Part shown: positions 23,802-32,056 of the stretch, piece after piece
How positions within the stretch are numbered: the first letter of the stretch is position 1
Layout of the letters: every line of letters starts with the position of its first letter
Assembly (NCBI GenBank): GCA_045541395.1
Contig: JAZQIZ010000012.1
Coordinates: 1 to 55,769, forward strand
Direction of reading: 5' to 3'
DNA length: 55,769 nucleotides
From: JAZRWQ01 sp045541395
Lineage (GTDB): Bacteria; Bacillota; Clostridia; Oscillospirales; UMGS1783
Program-made: the position numbers and the translations under genes
Notes under the pieces: generated by a model
Database searches by the model: none
What the model was told of the DNA's origin: nothing
The model's input: the letters and a program-made list of their open reading frames with translations, nothing else

Positions 23802-25178
23802 ATGGAATATCGTATTGAACATGACTCCATGGGTGAAGTAAAGGTACCTGCGGACAGATATTGGGCTGCGCAGACTCAGCGCTCTTCCGGTAACTTCCGT
23901 ATAGGTGTTGGCATTGAAACTATGCCCAGAGAGATCACTCACGCTTTCGGCATCCTTAAAAAGGCTGCTGCTATGGCTAACCATGCACTCAAACCCGAAA
24001 AGATGACCGATGAGAAGCTTGCTGCTATTTCTCAGGCTTGCGACGAAGTTATCTCCGGCTCTCTTAATGAGCATTTCCCCCTCGTTGTTTGGCAGACCGG
24101 TTCCGGCACACAGTCCAATATGAACGCAAACGAAGTTATTGCTAACCGCGGCAATGAAATCGCCGGCAAGAAGCTTCTTCATCCCAATGATGATATCAAC
24201 ATGAGCCAGTCTTCCAACGACACCTTCCCTACAGCTATGCATATTGCTGCAGTTATGGGTATTGAAGATAAGCTCTTCCCCGCAATTGATATGCTTATCG
24301 ATACCTTCAAGCGCCTTGAAGAAGAAAACGAAGGCATTGTTAAGAGCGGCAGAACCCACCTTCAGGATGCTACTCCCATTAAGTTCAGCCAGGAGATCTC
24401 CGGCTGGAGAAACAGCCTTGAAAGAGATAAGCAGATGCTCGAAATCTCCCTTCCCGTTCTTAAGGAACTTGCTTTAGGCGGCACCGCTGTTGGTACCGGT
24501 CTTAACACCCCCAAGGGCTTTGACGTTAAGGTTGCAGAAGCTGTTTCCGAAATCACCGGCAAGGAATTCAAAACTGCTTCTAATAAGTTCCATGCTCTTA
24601 CTTCCAAGGACGAATTAGTATTCGCTCACGGCGCTCTTAAGGCTTTAGCTGCTGACCTTATGAAGATAGCTAACGACGTTCGTTGGTTAGCTTCCGGCCC
24701 CAGAGACGGTCTCGGCGAGATCTTTATTCCCGAAAACGAACCCGGTTCCTCTATTATGCCCGGTAAGGTTAACCCCACCCAGTGCGAAGCTGTTACCATG
24801 GTTGCAGTTCAGGTTATGGGTAATGACGTTGCTGTTGGTATGGCTGCTTCTCAGGGCAACTTCGAACTTAACGTATTTATGCCCGTTTGCATCTACAACT
24901 TCCTTCAGTCTGTTCGTCTTCTTTCCGAATGCATTGTTTCCTTCAATAACAACTGCGCAGTAGGCATTAAGGCTAACAAGGAAAAGATGCATCACAACCT
25001 TCACAACTCTCTTATGCTCGTTACCGCTCTTAACCCCTATATCGGTTATGAAAACGCTGCTAAGACCGCAAAGAAGGCTTATAAGGACAATATTTCCCTT
25101 AAAGAAGCTTGCATTGAACTTGGCTTCCTTACCGAAGAAAAGTTTGATGAAGTATTCCATCCCGAACAGATGGTATAA
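23802..25178 (+). CDS. fumC: Fumarate hydratase, class II
   Basis: FumC interconverts malate and fumarate without an iron-sulfur cluster. The 458-residue protein is family length and has TGSGTQSNMNANEV near residue 97, SSNDTFPTAMH near residue 138, GGTAVGTGLN, and the fumarase/aspartase signature GSSIMPGKVNPTQ near residue 315. ATG 23802 follows AGGAGG; the upstream extension to 23748 has no ribosome binding site. TTATATTATAATGT at 23738-23751 looks like its -10 region and recurs exactly before the hdr operon. Codon choice resembles that of the hdr-frd genes. It would supply fumarate to that complex. Confidence 0.95.
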   Translation: MEYRIEHDSMGEVKVPADRYWAAQTQRSSGNFRIGVGIETMPREITHAFGILKKAAAMANHALKPEKMTDEKLAAISQACDEVISGSLNEHFPLVVWQTGSGTQSNMNANEVIANRGNEIAGKKLLHPNDDINMSQSSNDTFPTAMHIAAVMGIEDKLFPAIDMLIDTFKRLEEENEGIVKSGRTHLQDATPIKFSQEISGWRNSLERDKQMLEISLPVLKELALGGTAVGTGLNTPKGFDVKVAEAVSEITGKEFKTASNKFHALTSKDELVFAHGALKALAADLMKIANDVRWLASGPRDGLGEIFIPENEPGSSIMPGKVNPTQCEAVTMVAVQVMGNDVAVGMAASQGNFELNVFMPVCIYNFLQSVRLLSECIVSFNNNCAVGIKANKEKMHHNLHNSLMLVTALNPYIGYENAAKTAKKAYKDNISLKEACIELGFLTEEKFDEVFHPEQMV

Positions 25179-25190
25179 CCTATAAAGTTA

Positions 25191-25221
25191 AAAACCCCCG
25201 AAGGATAACTTCGGGGGTTTT
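25191..25221. terminator. Strong bidirectional terminator
   Basis: AAAACCCCCGAAG and its complement form a 13-bp stem with a five-base loop and T runs, shared by fumC and the convergent M56 gene. Confidence 0.9.
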
Positions 25222-25222
25222 A

Positions 25223-26803
25223 TTACGGTTTGGTTTGATAAAATACGGTTTTATGGGGTATTGGTGACTGCGGCGCTTCGTTTTCCTTGAATTTAAACTC
25301 AGGAAGGTGAGAAGAGGCTTCTTGGTCAAAAACAAAGTTTTGCCCTTCTTTTGTGAATACGTAAACCGTATCTTTTTTTGTCTCATCATACAAAAACAGT
25401 CTGCGCCCGTCATATTCATAATGTCCTATGGGCATTTCACTTGAAAATCCGCTGTAAACAAACTGAAAAGTTTTTGTGTTGGAATGTAGCCAAAACTGAG
25501 CGCCGATCGGATCTTTGGTTTTGGCGAAATATGAAACTGTAGGTCCGTTAACGCTTTCAGTAAGGGCTTTGCGTAAAAGATAGGAAAGCTTATCATTGTC
25601 TCTGATGTCATAAGAATAGGATGGCTTTACGCCGTCATCTATCCATACGGAATCACAATTTTTATTAATGTTTATTGCAGTGTTTTTTAGTTTTACAGAC
25701 CATGTGCAATCTCTGTCCTCACTTCGGCTTAAAGAAGTAGGGCTAAAAGAAATTTTTGTGTTGCCGAGTTCTTTTAAAAAAGTATTTAGTGCTTCGGTAT
25801 TTTCAATGGGGTGTACACTGCCTTCATATTCAAGCACCGTTTCTTCGGCTTGTATGTTCAACAGCGAGGAAATAGTTTTGCTTACGGGGTTGGTTAAAAA
25901 ACAAACGGAAACAATAAAACAGGTTGTAACGCCAATTATGATCACCCATTTTGTCGGATTTTTATATTTTAATATGTCCTTTATTCTGTTTTTTACGTTA
26001 GTTTCGCCAAAAGCCAGCGGACAGGCATGAATAAATTTGGGAGCAGATAAATTCAGAAGTAAATCTGAATAATCCTTTTTATTTGCATTTTTCAATGCTT
26101 TCTGATCACAAGCGCTTTCTATATCCTTACAAAATAAAATATACGAAAGCCATACGATAGGGTTGAACCAATGCAGCGCAAGAATTAAAAATCCTAAGGG
26201 CTTCCAAATATGATCAAGGCGATCAATATGGGCCCTTTCGTGCAGAAGCACAAGCTTAGTTTCCTCTTCGGATAAATAAGAGGGTATATATATTTGGGGC
26301 TTGATAATGCCTAAAATAAACGGAGTGCTGATATCGTCACACAGAAATATGTTGTCTTTGTATGGCATACGTATTCTTACCTTACGTCTAAGCCTTGCGT
26401 AGCTTGTTATGCAGTATAAAAGCATAATAAAAACTACAGACAGCCATATGGCAGCCAAAATATTTGAAACCGTCTCTCCATGTCCGGCAGGCAGAGTAAC
26501 CCCTTCGAAATATTTATCTGCTATATAATGATTTACGTTCAGGTCAAATTTCTCTATGCCGGTATCAAAGGAATATGTCGGCCCCTCAATAAGGCTGGGA
26601 GTTACAGGTGCAGCGCCCGGTATCAGACTGAGCCTGCTTTCTATTGAAAAAGGAAGTATTAGCCTTATTGAGCCTATTCCCCATAAAACACAGCTTATGT
26701 ATTTGGGCATATTTCTGAAAAGAAGCCTTATTGCCATAACTGCCAAAAGTAAATAGCTTGCGGTAATGCTCATATTAATAAGCTTTAACAGTAAATAATT
26801 CAT
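25223..26803 (-). CDS. BlaR1/MecR1-like M56 membrane metalloprotease
   Basis: The 526-residue sensor-protease has four N-terminal membrane helices (residues about 1-125) and the cytoplasmic gluzincin motif HERAH near residue 188 with the downstream E/D helix (ESACDQ). A further TM helix (about 280-300) leads to an extracytoplasmic C-terminal domain of about 220 residues. That domain shows no penicillin-binding SxxK or KTG motif, so it is not an obvious beta-lactam sensor. It follows the BlaI-type gene by two bases, the usual order for a repressor-protease pair that responds to a cell-surface signal. Confidence 0.88.
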   Translation of the reverse strand: MNYLLLKLINMSITASYLLLAVMAIRLLFRNMPKYISCVLWGIGSIRLILPFSIESRLSLIPGAAPVTPSLIEGPTYSFDTGIEKFDLNVNHYIADKYFEGVTLPAGHGETVSNILAAIWLSVVFIMLLYCITSYARLRRKVRIRMPYKDNIFLCDDISTPFILGIIKPQIYIPSYLSEEETKLVLLHERAHIDRLDHIWKPLGFLILALHWFNPIVWLSYILFCKDIESACDQKALKNANKKDYSDLLLNLSAPKFIHACPLAFGETNVKNRIKDILKYKNPTKWVIIIGVTTCFIVSVCFLTNPVSKTISSLLNIQAEETVLEYEGSVHPIENTEALNTFLKELGNTKISFSPTSLSRSEDRDCTWSVKLKNTAININKNCDSVWIDDGVKPSYSYDIRDNDKLSYLLRKALTESVNGPTVSYFAKTKDPIGAQFWLHSNTKTFQFVYSGFSSEMPIGHYEYDGRRLFLYDETKKDTVYVFTKEGQNFVFDQEASSHLPEFKFKENEAPQSPIPHKTVFYQTKP

Positions 26804-26805
26804 TT

Positions 26806-27168
26806 TTATTCCTCCCTGTAGGAATCTATCAGCTGTTTTATCTGGTTTATCTCCTTTTCCGATAATGCTTTGCGGGTTGTAAAGGCTGCTATAAATGCAG
26901 GAAGAGAGCCTTCAAAGGTCTTATCAACAAACCTTTCACTTTGAATTGCATAATATTCCTCTTTTTTAATAATTGCGGTTACCGTGCTGTTCTCGTTTTT
27001 AAATAATCCTTTTTCGCACAGCTTTTTCAGCACCGTATATGTTGTGCTTTTTTTCCACTGAAGCTTTTCGGAACATTTTTTCACAAGCTCTCCCGAAGGT
27101 ATAGGTTCGTTTTCCCATATTATTTCGGCAAAGGCTTCTTCTACTGCTCCTAAATTTTTATTGTCCAT
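26806..27168 (-). CDS. BlaI/MecI-family winged-helix repressor
   Basis: The 120-residue protein has the Penicillinase_R fold: an N-terminal winged helix (AFAEIIWENEPIPSGELVKK..., TTYTVLKKLCEKGLF near residue 42) and a C-terminal dimerisation helix bundle containing the region usually cleaved after signalling. AAGGAGG precedes the ATG. Two inverted repeats directly upstream are its probable operators, so it should repress its own operon until the adjacent M56 protease triggers its removal. Targets beyond its own operon are unknown. Confidence 0.9.
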   Translation of the reverse strand: MDNKNLGAVEEAFAEIIWENEPIPSGELVKKCSEKLQWKKSTTYTVLKKLCEKGLFKNENSTVTAIIKKEEYYAIQSERFVDKTFEGSLPAFIAAFTTRKALSEKEINQIKQLIDSYREE

Positions 27169-27187
27169 TTTATGATCCTCCTTTTAG

Positions 27188-27230
27188 GTCTATTAAGAAT
27201 AGACCCAGATAAAGTCTATCACAAATAGAC
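27188..27230. promoter_or_regulatory. Two BlaI-type operator dyads
   Basis: GTCTAT-N5-ATAGAC occurs twice, at 27188-27204 and 27214-27230, with perfect six-base arms and centres 26 bases apart. The sites flank and overlap the -10 element of the blaI-like promoter. The spacing puts two repressor dimers on nearly the same DNA face. Confidence 0.85.
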
Positions 27231-27241
27231 CAAGTTGTCAA
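27213..27241 (-). promoter_or_regulatory. Promoter of the BlaI-M56 operon
   Basis: On the minus strand TTGACA (27236-27241) is followed after 17 bases by TAGACT (27213-27218). The second operator dyad fills the spacer and -10, consistent with direct repression. Confidence 0.7.
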
Positions 27242-27249
27242 TAAAAATA

Positions 27250-27278
27250 TTGAAAACTGAAAAATAATATGTTATCAT
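27250..27278 (+). promoter_or_regulatory. Promoter of the UroD-like gene
   Basis: TTGAAA (27250-27255) and TATCAT (27273-27278) with a 17-base spacer and TATG ahead of the -10 lie about 30 bases before the ATG. The promoter is divergent from and close to the BlaI operators, so the repressor could influence it too. Confidence 0.65.
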
Positions 27279-27309
27279 CGGTATAAAATCAATATAAGGA
27301 GATAAATGT

Positions 27310-28356
27310 ATGACAAGCAGAGAACGTGTTATGGCTGTACTTAACCGGGAGAAACCCGATAGATGCCCGGTGGATTTCTGGGCAGAGCGTACTACCCTGA
27401 AAACGTTACTTAAGCATTTTAACGTTCCTTCAGAAAATGACATACTTGATATTTTAGAGGTGGATCTGCAGTATGCCTGGCCACAGTCTACTCTTCCTGA
27501 GCCTGAGATCCTGCCGGACGGCACCTGGTATACTCCTTGGGGAACTCATCTTCGTAAAGCGCAGAATGAACACTGCGATTATGACGAATACGCTTCCTTT
27601 CCCTTAGCCTACGCAGAGAGCGTGGAGGACCTTGAAAAGTACGATAAATGGCCTGACGCTACAAAATTCGATTGGGAACATTACTCCGAACAAATTGGCG
27701 ACCTTCATAAAAAAAGGGTTCAAAAACTTCCTGCAGGCGGTATTTATGAAATCGCCTGGGGGCTCCGCGGACAGGAACAGTTTTTAATGGATATGGTGGT
27801 TGACCCCGAAATAGCCCATTATATCATGGATAAAATATGTTCTTACTGGTGTGATTACATAAAGTTTGCCCTTGATGCAGCAGGGGATAAAATAGATATT
27901 GTTTATACTTATGACGATATCGCCTCCCAGGGGGCACTTATAATGTCTGCTCAAATGCTGGAGGAATTCGTGTATCCCTATCATCGCAGAGTAAATTCTA
28001 TAATAAAGAGCTACGGTAAGAAAATAATTTATCATTCCTGCGGCGCAGTAACCCCTGTTATTGACAATATAATCGCCAACGGTGTGGATATTCTGAATCC
28101 CTTGCAGCCAAGGGCTAAAGGAATGGATTTTGCATTTATTAAAGAAAACTGGGGAGATCGGGTGTTATTCCACGGCGGTATCGATATCCAGCATACTCTG
28201 CCTAAAGGCAGCCCCGAGGACGTAAAAAGGGAAGTAAAGCATGCAATAGAAACCTTGGGCAAAAACGGCGGCTATATTATGACCAGCGCCCATTTTATGC
28301 AAAATGATACTCCCGTTGAAAATATTATAGCCATGTATGACGTATCTCTTCGTTAA
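27310..28356 (+). CDS. Uroporphyrinogen decarboxylase-family protein (methyltransferase-like)
   Basis: The 348-residue protein has the UroD TIM-barrel pattern: MTSRERVMAVLNREKPDRCPVDFW at the start, a YDDIASQ segment near residue 197, YHSCGAV near residue 241, and a C-terminal ILNPLQP/HGGIDIQHTLP region. The HSCG motif resembles the zinc site of corrinoid-dependent methyltransferases such as MtaA, not true heme-pathway UroD, and no heme genes are nearby. A methyltransferase or demethylase role is likely but the substrate is unknown. AAGGAG precedes the ATG and a terminator follows. Confidence 0.82.
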   Translation: MTSRERVMAVLNREKPDRCPVDFWAERTTLKTLLKHFNVPSENDILDILEVDLQYAWPQSTLPEPEILPDGTWYTPWGTHLRKAQNEHCDYDEYASFPLAYAESVEDLEKYDKWPDATKFDWEHYSEQIGDLHKKRVQKLPAGGIYEIAWGLRGQEQFLMDMVVDPEIAHYIMDKICSYWCDYIKFALDAAGDKIDIVYTYDDIASQGALIMSAQMLEEFVYPYHRRVNSIIKSYGKKIIYHSCGAVTPVIDNIIANGVDILNPLQPRAKGMDFAFIKENWGDRVLFHGGIDIQHTLPKGSPEDVKREVKHAIETLGKNGGYIMTSAHFMQNDTPVENIIAMYDVSLR

Positions 28357-28382
28357 ACTCCACGCGGCGTGTAAAAAGCTTA

Positions 28383-28410
28383 AAAATACCCCGAACTTTC
28401 GGGGTATTTT
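28383..28410. terminator. Terminator after the UroD-like gene
   Basis: AAAATACCCCGAA and its complement with a short loop form a strong hairpin with flanking A and T runs, about 27 bases after the stop codon. Confidence 0.88.
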
Positions 28411-28568
28411 CATTTATACGGAATAAGACGGAAACAGTTTTTTCTGTGCCACTGACGAAGCTGCATTAAGGATTTCTATGTAAAATGAGACGACAGGCGG
28501 GTGTTAGCTTGGGCTAACTGATTTCCGGGTTAAGAAATTGCAAAAGTTTAAAACAAACCGCCACTTGT
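28411..28568. other. Intergenic stretch before the hdr promoter
   Basis: I see no gene or clear structure here. It separates the UroD-like gene's terminator from the promoter region of the hdr-frd operon. Confidence 0.5.
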
Positions 28569-28610
28569 TCACAATTTGTTCATAATTCAAAAGGCTCTTT
28601 ATATTATAAT
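28569..28610 (+). promoter_or_regulatory. Probable promoter and upstream site of the hdr-flx-frd operon
   Basis: TATAAT at 28605-28610, within TTATATTATAATGT shared with the fumC upstream region, is a good -10 box, but no fitting -35 hexamer exists. In its place is TCACAATTTGTTCATAA (28569-28585), part of a TTGTTCAcAAT/TTGTTCAtAAT direct repeat, centred about 40 bases before the likely transcription start. That position suits an activator site. The reverse complement of the same 17 bases forms the spacer of the uraA promoter. Confidence 0.55.
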
Positions 28611-28829
28611 GTATAAGGTTTAATATGTTATTTTCGAGTAATATGGTTAATTGCAGTTAAACCAAAGAAAAATTATTTTAAATGCCCCTTTCTGTGGCGG
28701 GGTTTTTGTTGATAAAACAAGAAAAACGTCAAGGGAAGGGAAAACAATAGAAGGGGAGTAACCCCTTCGAAGCAGTCGACCAAATTACAAATGTGAGGAG
28801 GGACAGCCCAGTTTATTGGGTAGGAAGGT
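28611..28829 (+). promoter_or_regulatory. Long structured 5' leader of the hdr operon
   Basis: About 220 bases precede hdrB. They contain a possible 11-codon frame (28625-28660), a GC hairpin CCCC/GGGG followed by TTTTT (28685-28707) that could terminate weakly, a stable hairpin GAAGGGG/CCCCTTC (28750-28768), and a CCCA/TGGG hairpin (28807-28820) next to the hdrB ribosome binding site AGGA (28822-28825). Purine-rich single-stranded segments lie between. The layout suggests a cis-acting RNA control element. I could not match it to a riboswitch class with confidence. Confidence 0.5.
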
Positions 28830-29618
28830 ATGACTTATAGCTATTATCCGGGATGCACATTAAAAACAAAAGGTAAAGACCTTGACATCTACGCTCGCAA
28901 AAGCGCAGAAGCCTTGGGCATCGTTATGGAGGAATTAGCTGAGTGGCAGTGCTGCGGCGCAGTATACCCCTTAGCATCCGACGAAATTGCAACCAAGCTT
29001 TCCGCTGTTCGCGCGCTTAACAATGCCAAGGAAGAAGGCAGAGATCTGCTTACTCTTTGCTCTGCTTGTCATCAGGTTATCAAGAGAGTTAACGATGACA
29101 TGAAGAATAATGAGGACATCCGCACAAAAGCAAACAACTATCTGCAGCTCACCGAGCCCTATGCAGGTGAAACCAACGTGGTTCACTATCTGGAAATGCT
29201 CAGAGACACCGTAGGCTTTGATGAACTTGCAAAGAAGGTTGTAAACCCCTTAACCGGCAGAAAGATAGGCGCTTATTATGGCTGCCTGCTTCTTCGCCCC
29301 AGCAACGTAATGCAGTTTGATAACCCTGAAAATCCCACTATTATTGAGGATTTCATTAAGGCTATCGGCGCAACTCCCGTAGTATATCCTTTCAGAAATG
29401 AATGCTGCGGCGGTTACGTTACCATGACCGACAAGGGCGTTGCAAATAAGAACGTAGACAACATCATGAAATCTGCAGCCATGAAGGGTGCCGAGGAACT
29501 TATCACAGCTTGCCCGCTGTGCCTGTACAACCTTGACGCAAACGCTTCTGAGGATGTAAAGCTCCCCGTTCATTACTTCACTGAGCTTTTAGCAGAAGCA
29601 CTTGGTGTTAAAGAATAA
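28830..29618 (+). CDS. hdrB: HdrB-like subunit with two CCG cysteine-rich domains
   Basis: HdrB carries the non-cubane [4Fe-4S] clusters that reduce disulfides in methanogens. Both CCG motifs are complete in this 262-residue protein: C9, C41-C42, C77 and C80, then C152, C192-C193, C228 and C231. There is no membrane helix. It heads a ten-gene set with hdrC fifteen bases downstream. With no methanogen coenzymes likely, its acceptor is either a different disulfide or the fumarate reductase encoded in the same operon. It corresponds in size and motifs to the C-terminal half of methanogen TfrB. ATG 28830 is the only in-frame start possible after TAG at 28821. Confidence 0.92.
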   Translation: MTYSYYPGCTLKTKGKDLDIYARKSAEALGIVMEELAEWQCCGAVYPLASDEIATKLSAVRALNNAKEEGRDLLTLCSACHQVIKRVNDDMKNNEDIRTKANNYLQLTEPYAGETNVVHYLEMLRDTVGFDELAKKVVNPLTGRKIGAYYGCLLLRPSNVMQFDNPENPTIIEDFIKAIGATPVVYPFRNECCGGYVTMTDKGVANKNVDNIMKSAAMKGAEELITACPLCLYNLDANASEDVKLPVHYFTELLAEALGVKE

Positions 29619-29632
29619 GAGGAGGGAAGAAA

Positions 29633-30028
29633 ATGCATTCCAATGAAAACGAACTGCTGAAGGAAACTGTCGTTAGAATCAGCGGTGTGGATACAAGAAA
29701 ATGTATGAAATGCGGCAAGTGCTCCGCATCATGCCCCTCATACAATGAAATGGAATTCCATCCCCATCAGTTTGTATATATGGTTGAAAAGGGCCGTATA
29801 AATGAGCTGATGAACTCTGAAGGCATCTGGAAATGTCTTTCCTGCTTTGCTTGTGTAGAGCGTTGCCCCAGAGATGTTAAGCCCGCAAAGCTTATCGAAG
29901 CTTGTCGTCTGGTATATGTTCGCCGTCAGGGTATGAATTACCTTAAGGCTGATATGGTTCCCGAAAAGCTTGATGAAAAGCTTCCGCAGCAGGCAATCGT
30001 AAGCGGTTTCAGAAAATACAGCAAATAA
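29633..30028 (+). CDS. hdrC: HdrC-like ferredoxin subunit
   Basis: HdrC relays electrons between HdrA and HdrB. The 131-residue product has two classical [4Fe-4S] motifs, CMKCGKCSASCP (C24, C27, C30, C34) and CLSCFACVERCP (C68, C71, C74, C78), inside a helical domain. It lacks the membrane-anchor fusion seen in HdrDE systems. AGGAGGG precedes the ATG. It is placed between hdrB and hdrA, so all three core Hdr subunits are adjacent. Confidence 0.93.
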   Translation: MHSNENELLKETVVRISGVDTRKCMKCGKCSASCPSYNEMEFHPHQFVYMVEKGRINELMNSEGIWKCLSCFACVERCPRDVKPAKLIEACRLVYVRRQGMNYLKADMVPEKLDEKLPQQAIVSGFRKYSK

Positions 30029-30058
30029 GTATTGCGTGAAAGATAGGAAGTGAGTTCA

Positions 30059-32056
30059 TTGCAGAAAATAGGTTTATTCGTATGTTGGTGCGGAAGTAAC
30101 ATCGCGGCTACCATAGATATTGCTTCAGTTGTTGAAGCTGCTAAGAAAGAGCCCGGCGTTGTTTATGCAACCGACTATCAGTATTTGTGCTCTCAGAGCG
30201 GTCAGGACATGATTCAGAATGCCATTAAGGAATACGGTCTTACCGGCGTAGTAATCTGCGCTTGCTCTCCGAGAATGCACGAAGCTACTTTCAGAAAGGC
30301 TGCTGCTAAGGCCGGTCTTAACCCCTATATGGTAGAAGTAGCTAATATCCGTGAGCAGTGCTCCTGGATACATAAAGACGTAGCAGAAGGTACAGCAAAG
30401 GCTATTGTTATGATGAGAACAGCCGTTGCTAAACTTACTTTAAATCAGCCCCTGTTTGCCGGCGAAAGCTCCGTTACAAAGCGTGCTCTGGTCATCGGCG
30501 GCGGTATCGCAGGTATTCAGACAGCCCTCGACATTGCTGAAGCAGGTTTTGAGGTTGATATTGTAGAAAAGAAGCCCACTATCGGCGGTAAAATGGCACA
30601 GCTTGATAAAACATTCCCTACTTTGGACTGTTCTGCCTGCATTCTTACCCCTAAAATGGTAGAAGCTTCTGCCCATGAAAATATTACTCTTTACACTTAC
30701 AGTGAAGTTGAAGAAGTTAAAGGCTTCGTAGGTAACTTTACTGCTAAGATAAAGAAAAAGGCTCGCTACGTTAAGGAAGATATTTGTACAGGCTGCGGTA
30801 TCTGCGTTGAAAAGTGCCCCTCTAAGAAGACTGCGCTTAACGAATTCAACCAGGGCCTTAATACCCGTCCTGCTATCTATTTCCCGTTTGCTCAGGCAGT
30901 TCCCAAGATTGCTACTATCGATGCCAACGCATGCCGTAAGCTTACCAGCGGCAAGTGCGGTGTATGCCAGAAGGTTTGCACCATCGGTGCTATCGATTTC
31001 GATCAGAAGGACGAATATATCACCAAGGAATACGGCGCAATTGTTGTTGCTACCGGTTTTGATCTTATCAGTCTTGACAGATTTGGTGAGTATCAGTACG
31101 GTATCCATCCTGACGTTGTTACTTCCCTTGAATTTGAGCGTATCATGAACGCTGCCGGTCCTACTGACGGTAAGTTAGTCAGACCTTCCAATCATGAGCA
31201 TCCCAAGTCCATAGTATTTATTCAGTGCGTAGGCTCCAGAAATACCTGCGGCAGCGGCAAGCCCTATTGCTCCAAGATCTGCTGTATGTATACTGCTAAG
31301 CATGCTATGCTTGTAAGAGATAAATACCCCGATATTGACGTTCACGTATTCTATATTGACGTTCGTACTCCCGGTAAGAACTTTGATGAATTCTACAGAC
31401 GTGCTGTTGAACAGTACAGTGTTGATTACATCAAGGGTCAGGTAGGTAAGGTGTATGAGAAGGAAGACGGCAGACTCTGCGTTCAGGGTGCTGACCTTAT
31501 TTCCAACGAACAGATTCTTGTTGATGCCGATATGGTAGTTTTAGCAACTGCTATCCAGCCTGATCAGTCTGCTCGTTCTATCGGTACTATGCTTACCGCA
31601 TCTATGGACACCAACGACTTCTTTACAGAAGCTCATGCAAAGCTCCGTCCCGTTGAAAGCCCCACCGCAGGTGTATTCCTTTCCGGTATGGCTCAGGGCC
31701 CCAAGGACGTTCCCGAAACCGTATCTCAGGCTTCTGCTTGTGCTGCTAAGGTTATCGGTCTTCTTGCAAAAGATAAGATTCAGGGCAACCCCTGCGTAGC
31801 AGGTTCCGATGAAAATCTTTGCAACGGCTGCTCTCAGTGTGCACATGTTTGTCCTTACGGTGCTATTACTTACGAAGATAAAGAATTCAGAGTTCCCGGT
31901 CCTAAGAGAGTTGAAACACGCAGAGTTGCTTCTGTTAACCCTGCTGTATGCCAGGGCTGCGGTGCTTGTACAGTTGTTTGTCCTTCCGGTGCTATGGACC
32001 TTAAGGGCTTCACAACAAACCAAATCTTAGCGGAGGTTGACGCAATATGCAGGTAA
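30059..32056 (+). CDS. hdrA: HdrA-like electron-bifurcating flavoprotein
   Basis: HdrA holds the FAD at which electron pairs are split between a high- and a low-potential path. The 665-residue protein has an N-terminal iron-sulfur domain (CWCG at 9-12), a thioredoxin-reductase-like FAD fold with VIGGGIAGIQTALDIAEAGF near 145 and the HdrA-specific LDCSACILTPKM, a ferredoxin insert (CTGCGICVEKCP and CGVCQKVC), and two C-terminal [4Fe-4S] motifs (CNGCSQCAHVCP, CQGCGACTVVCP) suited to ferredoxin reduction. I prefer TTG 30059: AGGAAG lies eight bases upstream, while GTG 30050 overlaps it. It overlaps flxD by ten bases. Confidence 0.93.
   Translation: MQKIGLFVCWCGSNIAATIDIASVVEAAKKEPGVVYATDYQYLCSQSGQDMIQNAIKEYGLTGVVICACSPRMHEATFRKAAAKAGLNPYMVEVANIREQCSWIHKDVAEGTAKAIVMMRTAVAKLTLNQPLFAGESSVTKRALVIGGGIAGIQTALDIAEAGFEVDIVEKKPTIGGKMAQLDKTFPTLDCSACILTPKMVEASAHENITLYTYSEVEEVKGFVGNFTAKIKKKARYVKEDICTGCGICVEKCPSKKTALNEFNQGLNTRPAIYFPFAQAVPKIATIDANACRKLTSGKCGVCQKVCTIGAIDFDQKDEYITKEYGAIVVATGFDLISLDRFGEYQYGIHPDVVTSLEFERIMNAAGPTDGKLVRPSNHEHPKSIVFIQCVGSRNTCGSGKPYCSKICCMYTAKHAMLVRDKYPDIDVHVFYIDVRTPGKNFDEFYRRAVEQYSVDYIKGQVGKVYEKEDGRLCVQGADLISNEQILVDADMVVLATAIQPDQSARSIGTMLTASMDTNDFFTEAHAKLRPVESPTAGVFLSGMAQGPKDVPETVSQASACAAKVIGLLAKDKIQGNPCVAGSDENLCNGCSQCAHVCPYGAITYEDKEFRVPGPKRVETRRVASVNPAVCQGCGACTVVCPSGAMDLKGFTTNQILAEVDAICR

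Noticed and set aside
25223..27168. Beta-lactam resistance regulatory pair
   Set aside because: The M56 protein lacks penicillin-binding motifs in its C-terminal domain and there is no beta-lactamase or mecA-like gene.
28569..28610. Rex operator upstream of hdrB
   Set aside because: The TTGTTCA words are direct, not inverted as in TTGTGA-N8-TCACAA or TTGTTAA-N4-TTAACAA sites.
28741..28829. yybP-ykoY (manganese) riboswitch in the hdr leader, from GGGGAGTA
   Set aside because: The signature word lies in a simple local hairpin and the rest of the conserved fold is not recognisable; the downstream genes are not manganese transporters.
28830..32056. Methanogenesis heterodisulfide reductase
   Set aside because: No other methanogenesis gene is present, and the window encodes bacterial sporulation proteins; the Hdr set is the Flx-linked bacterial type.
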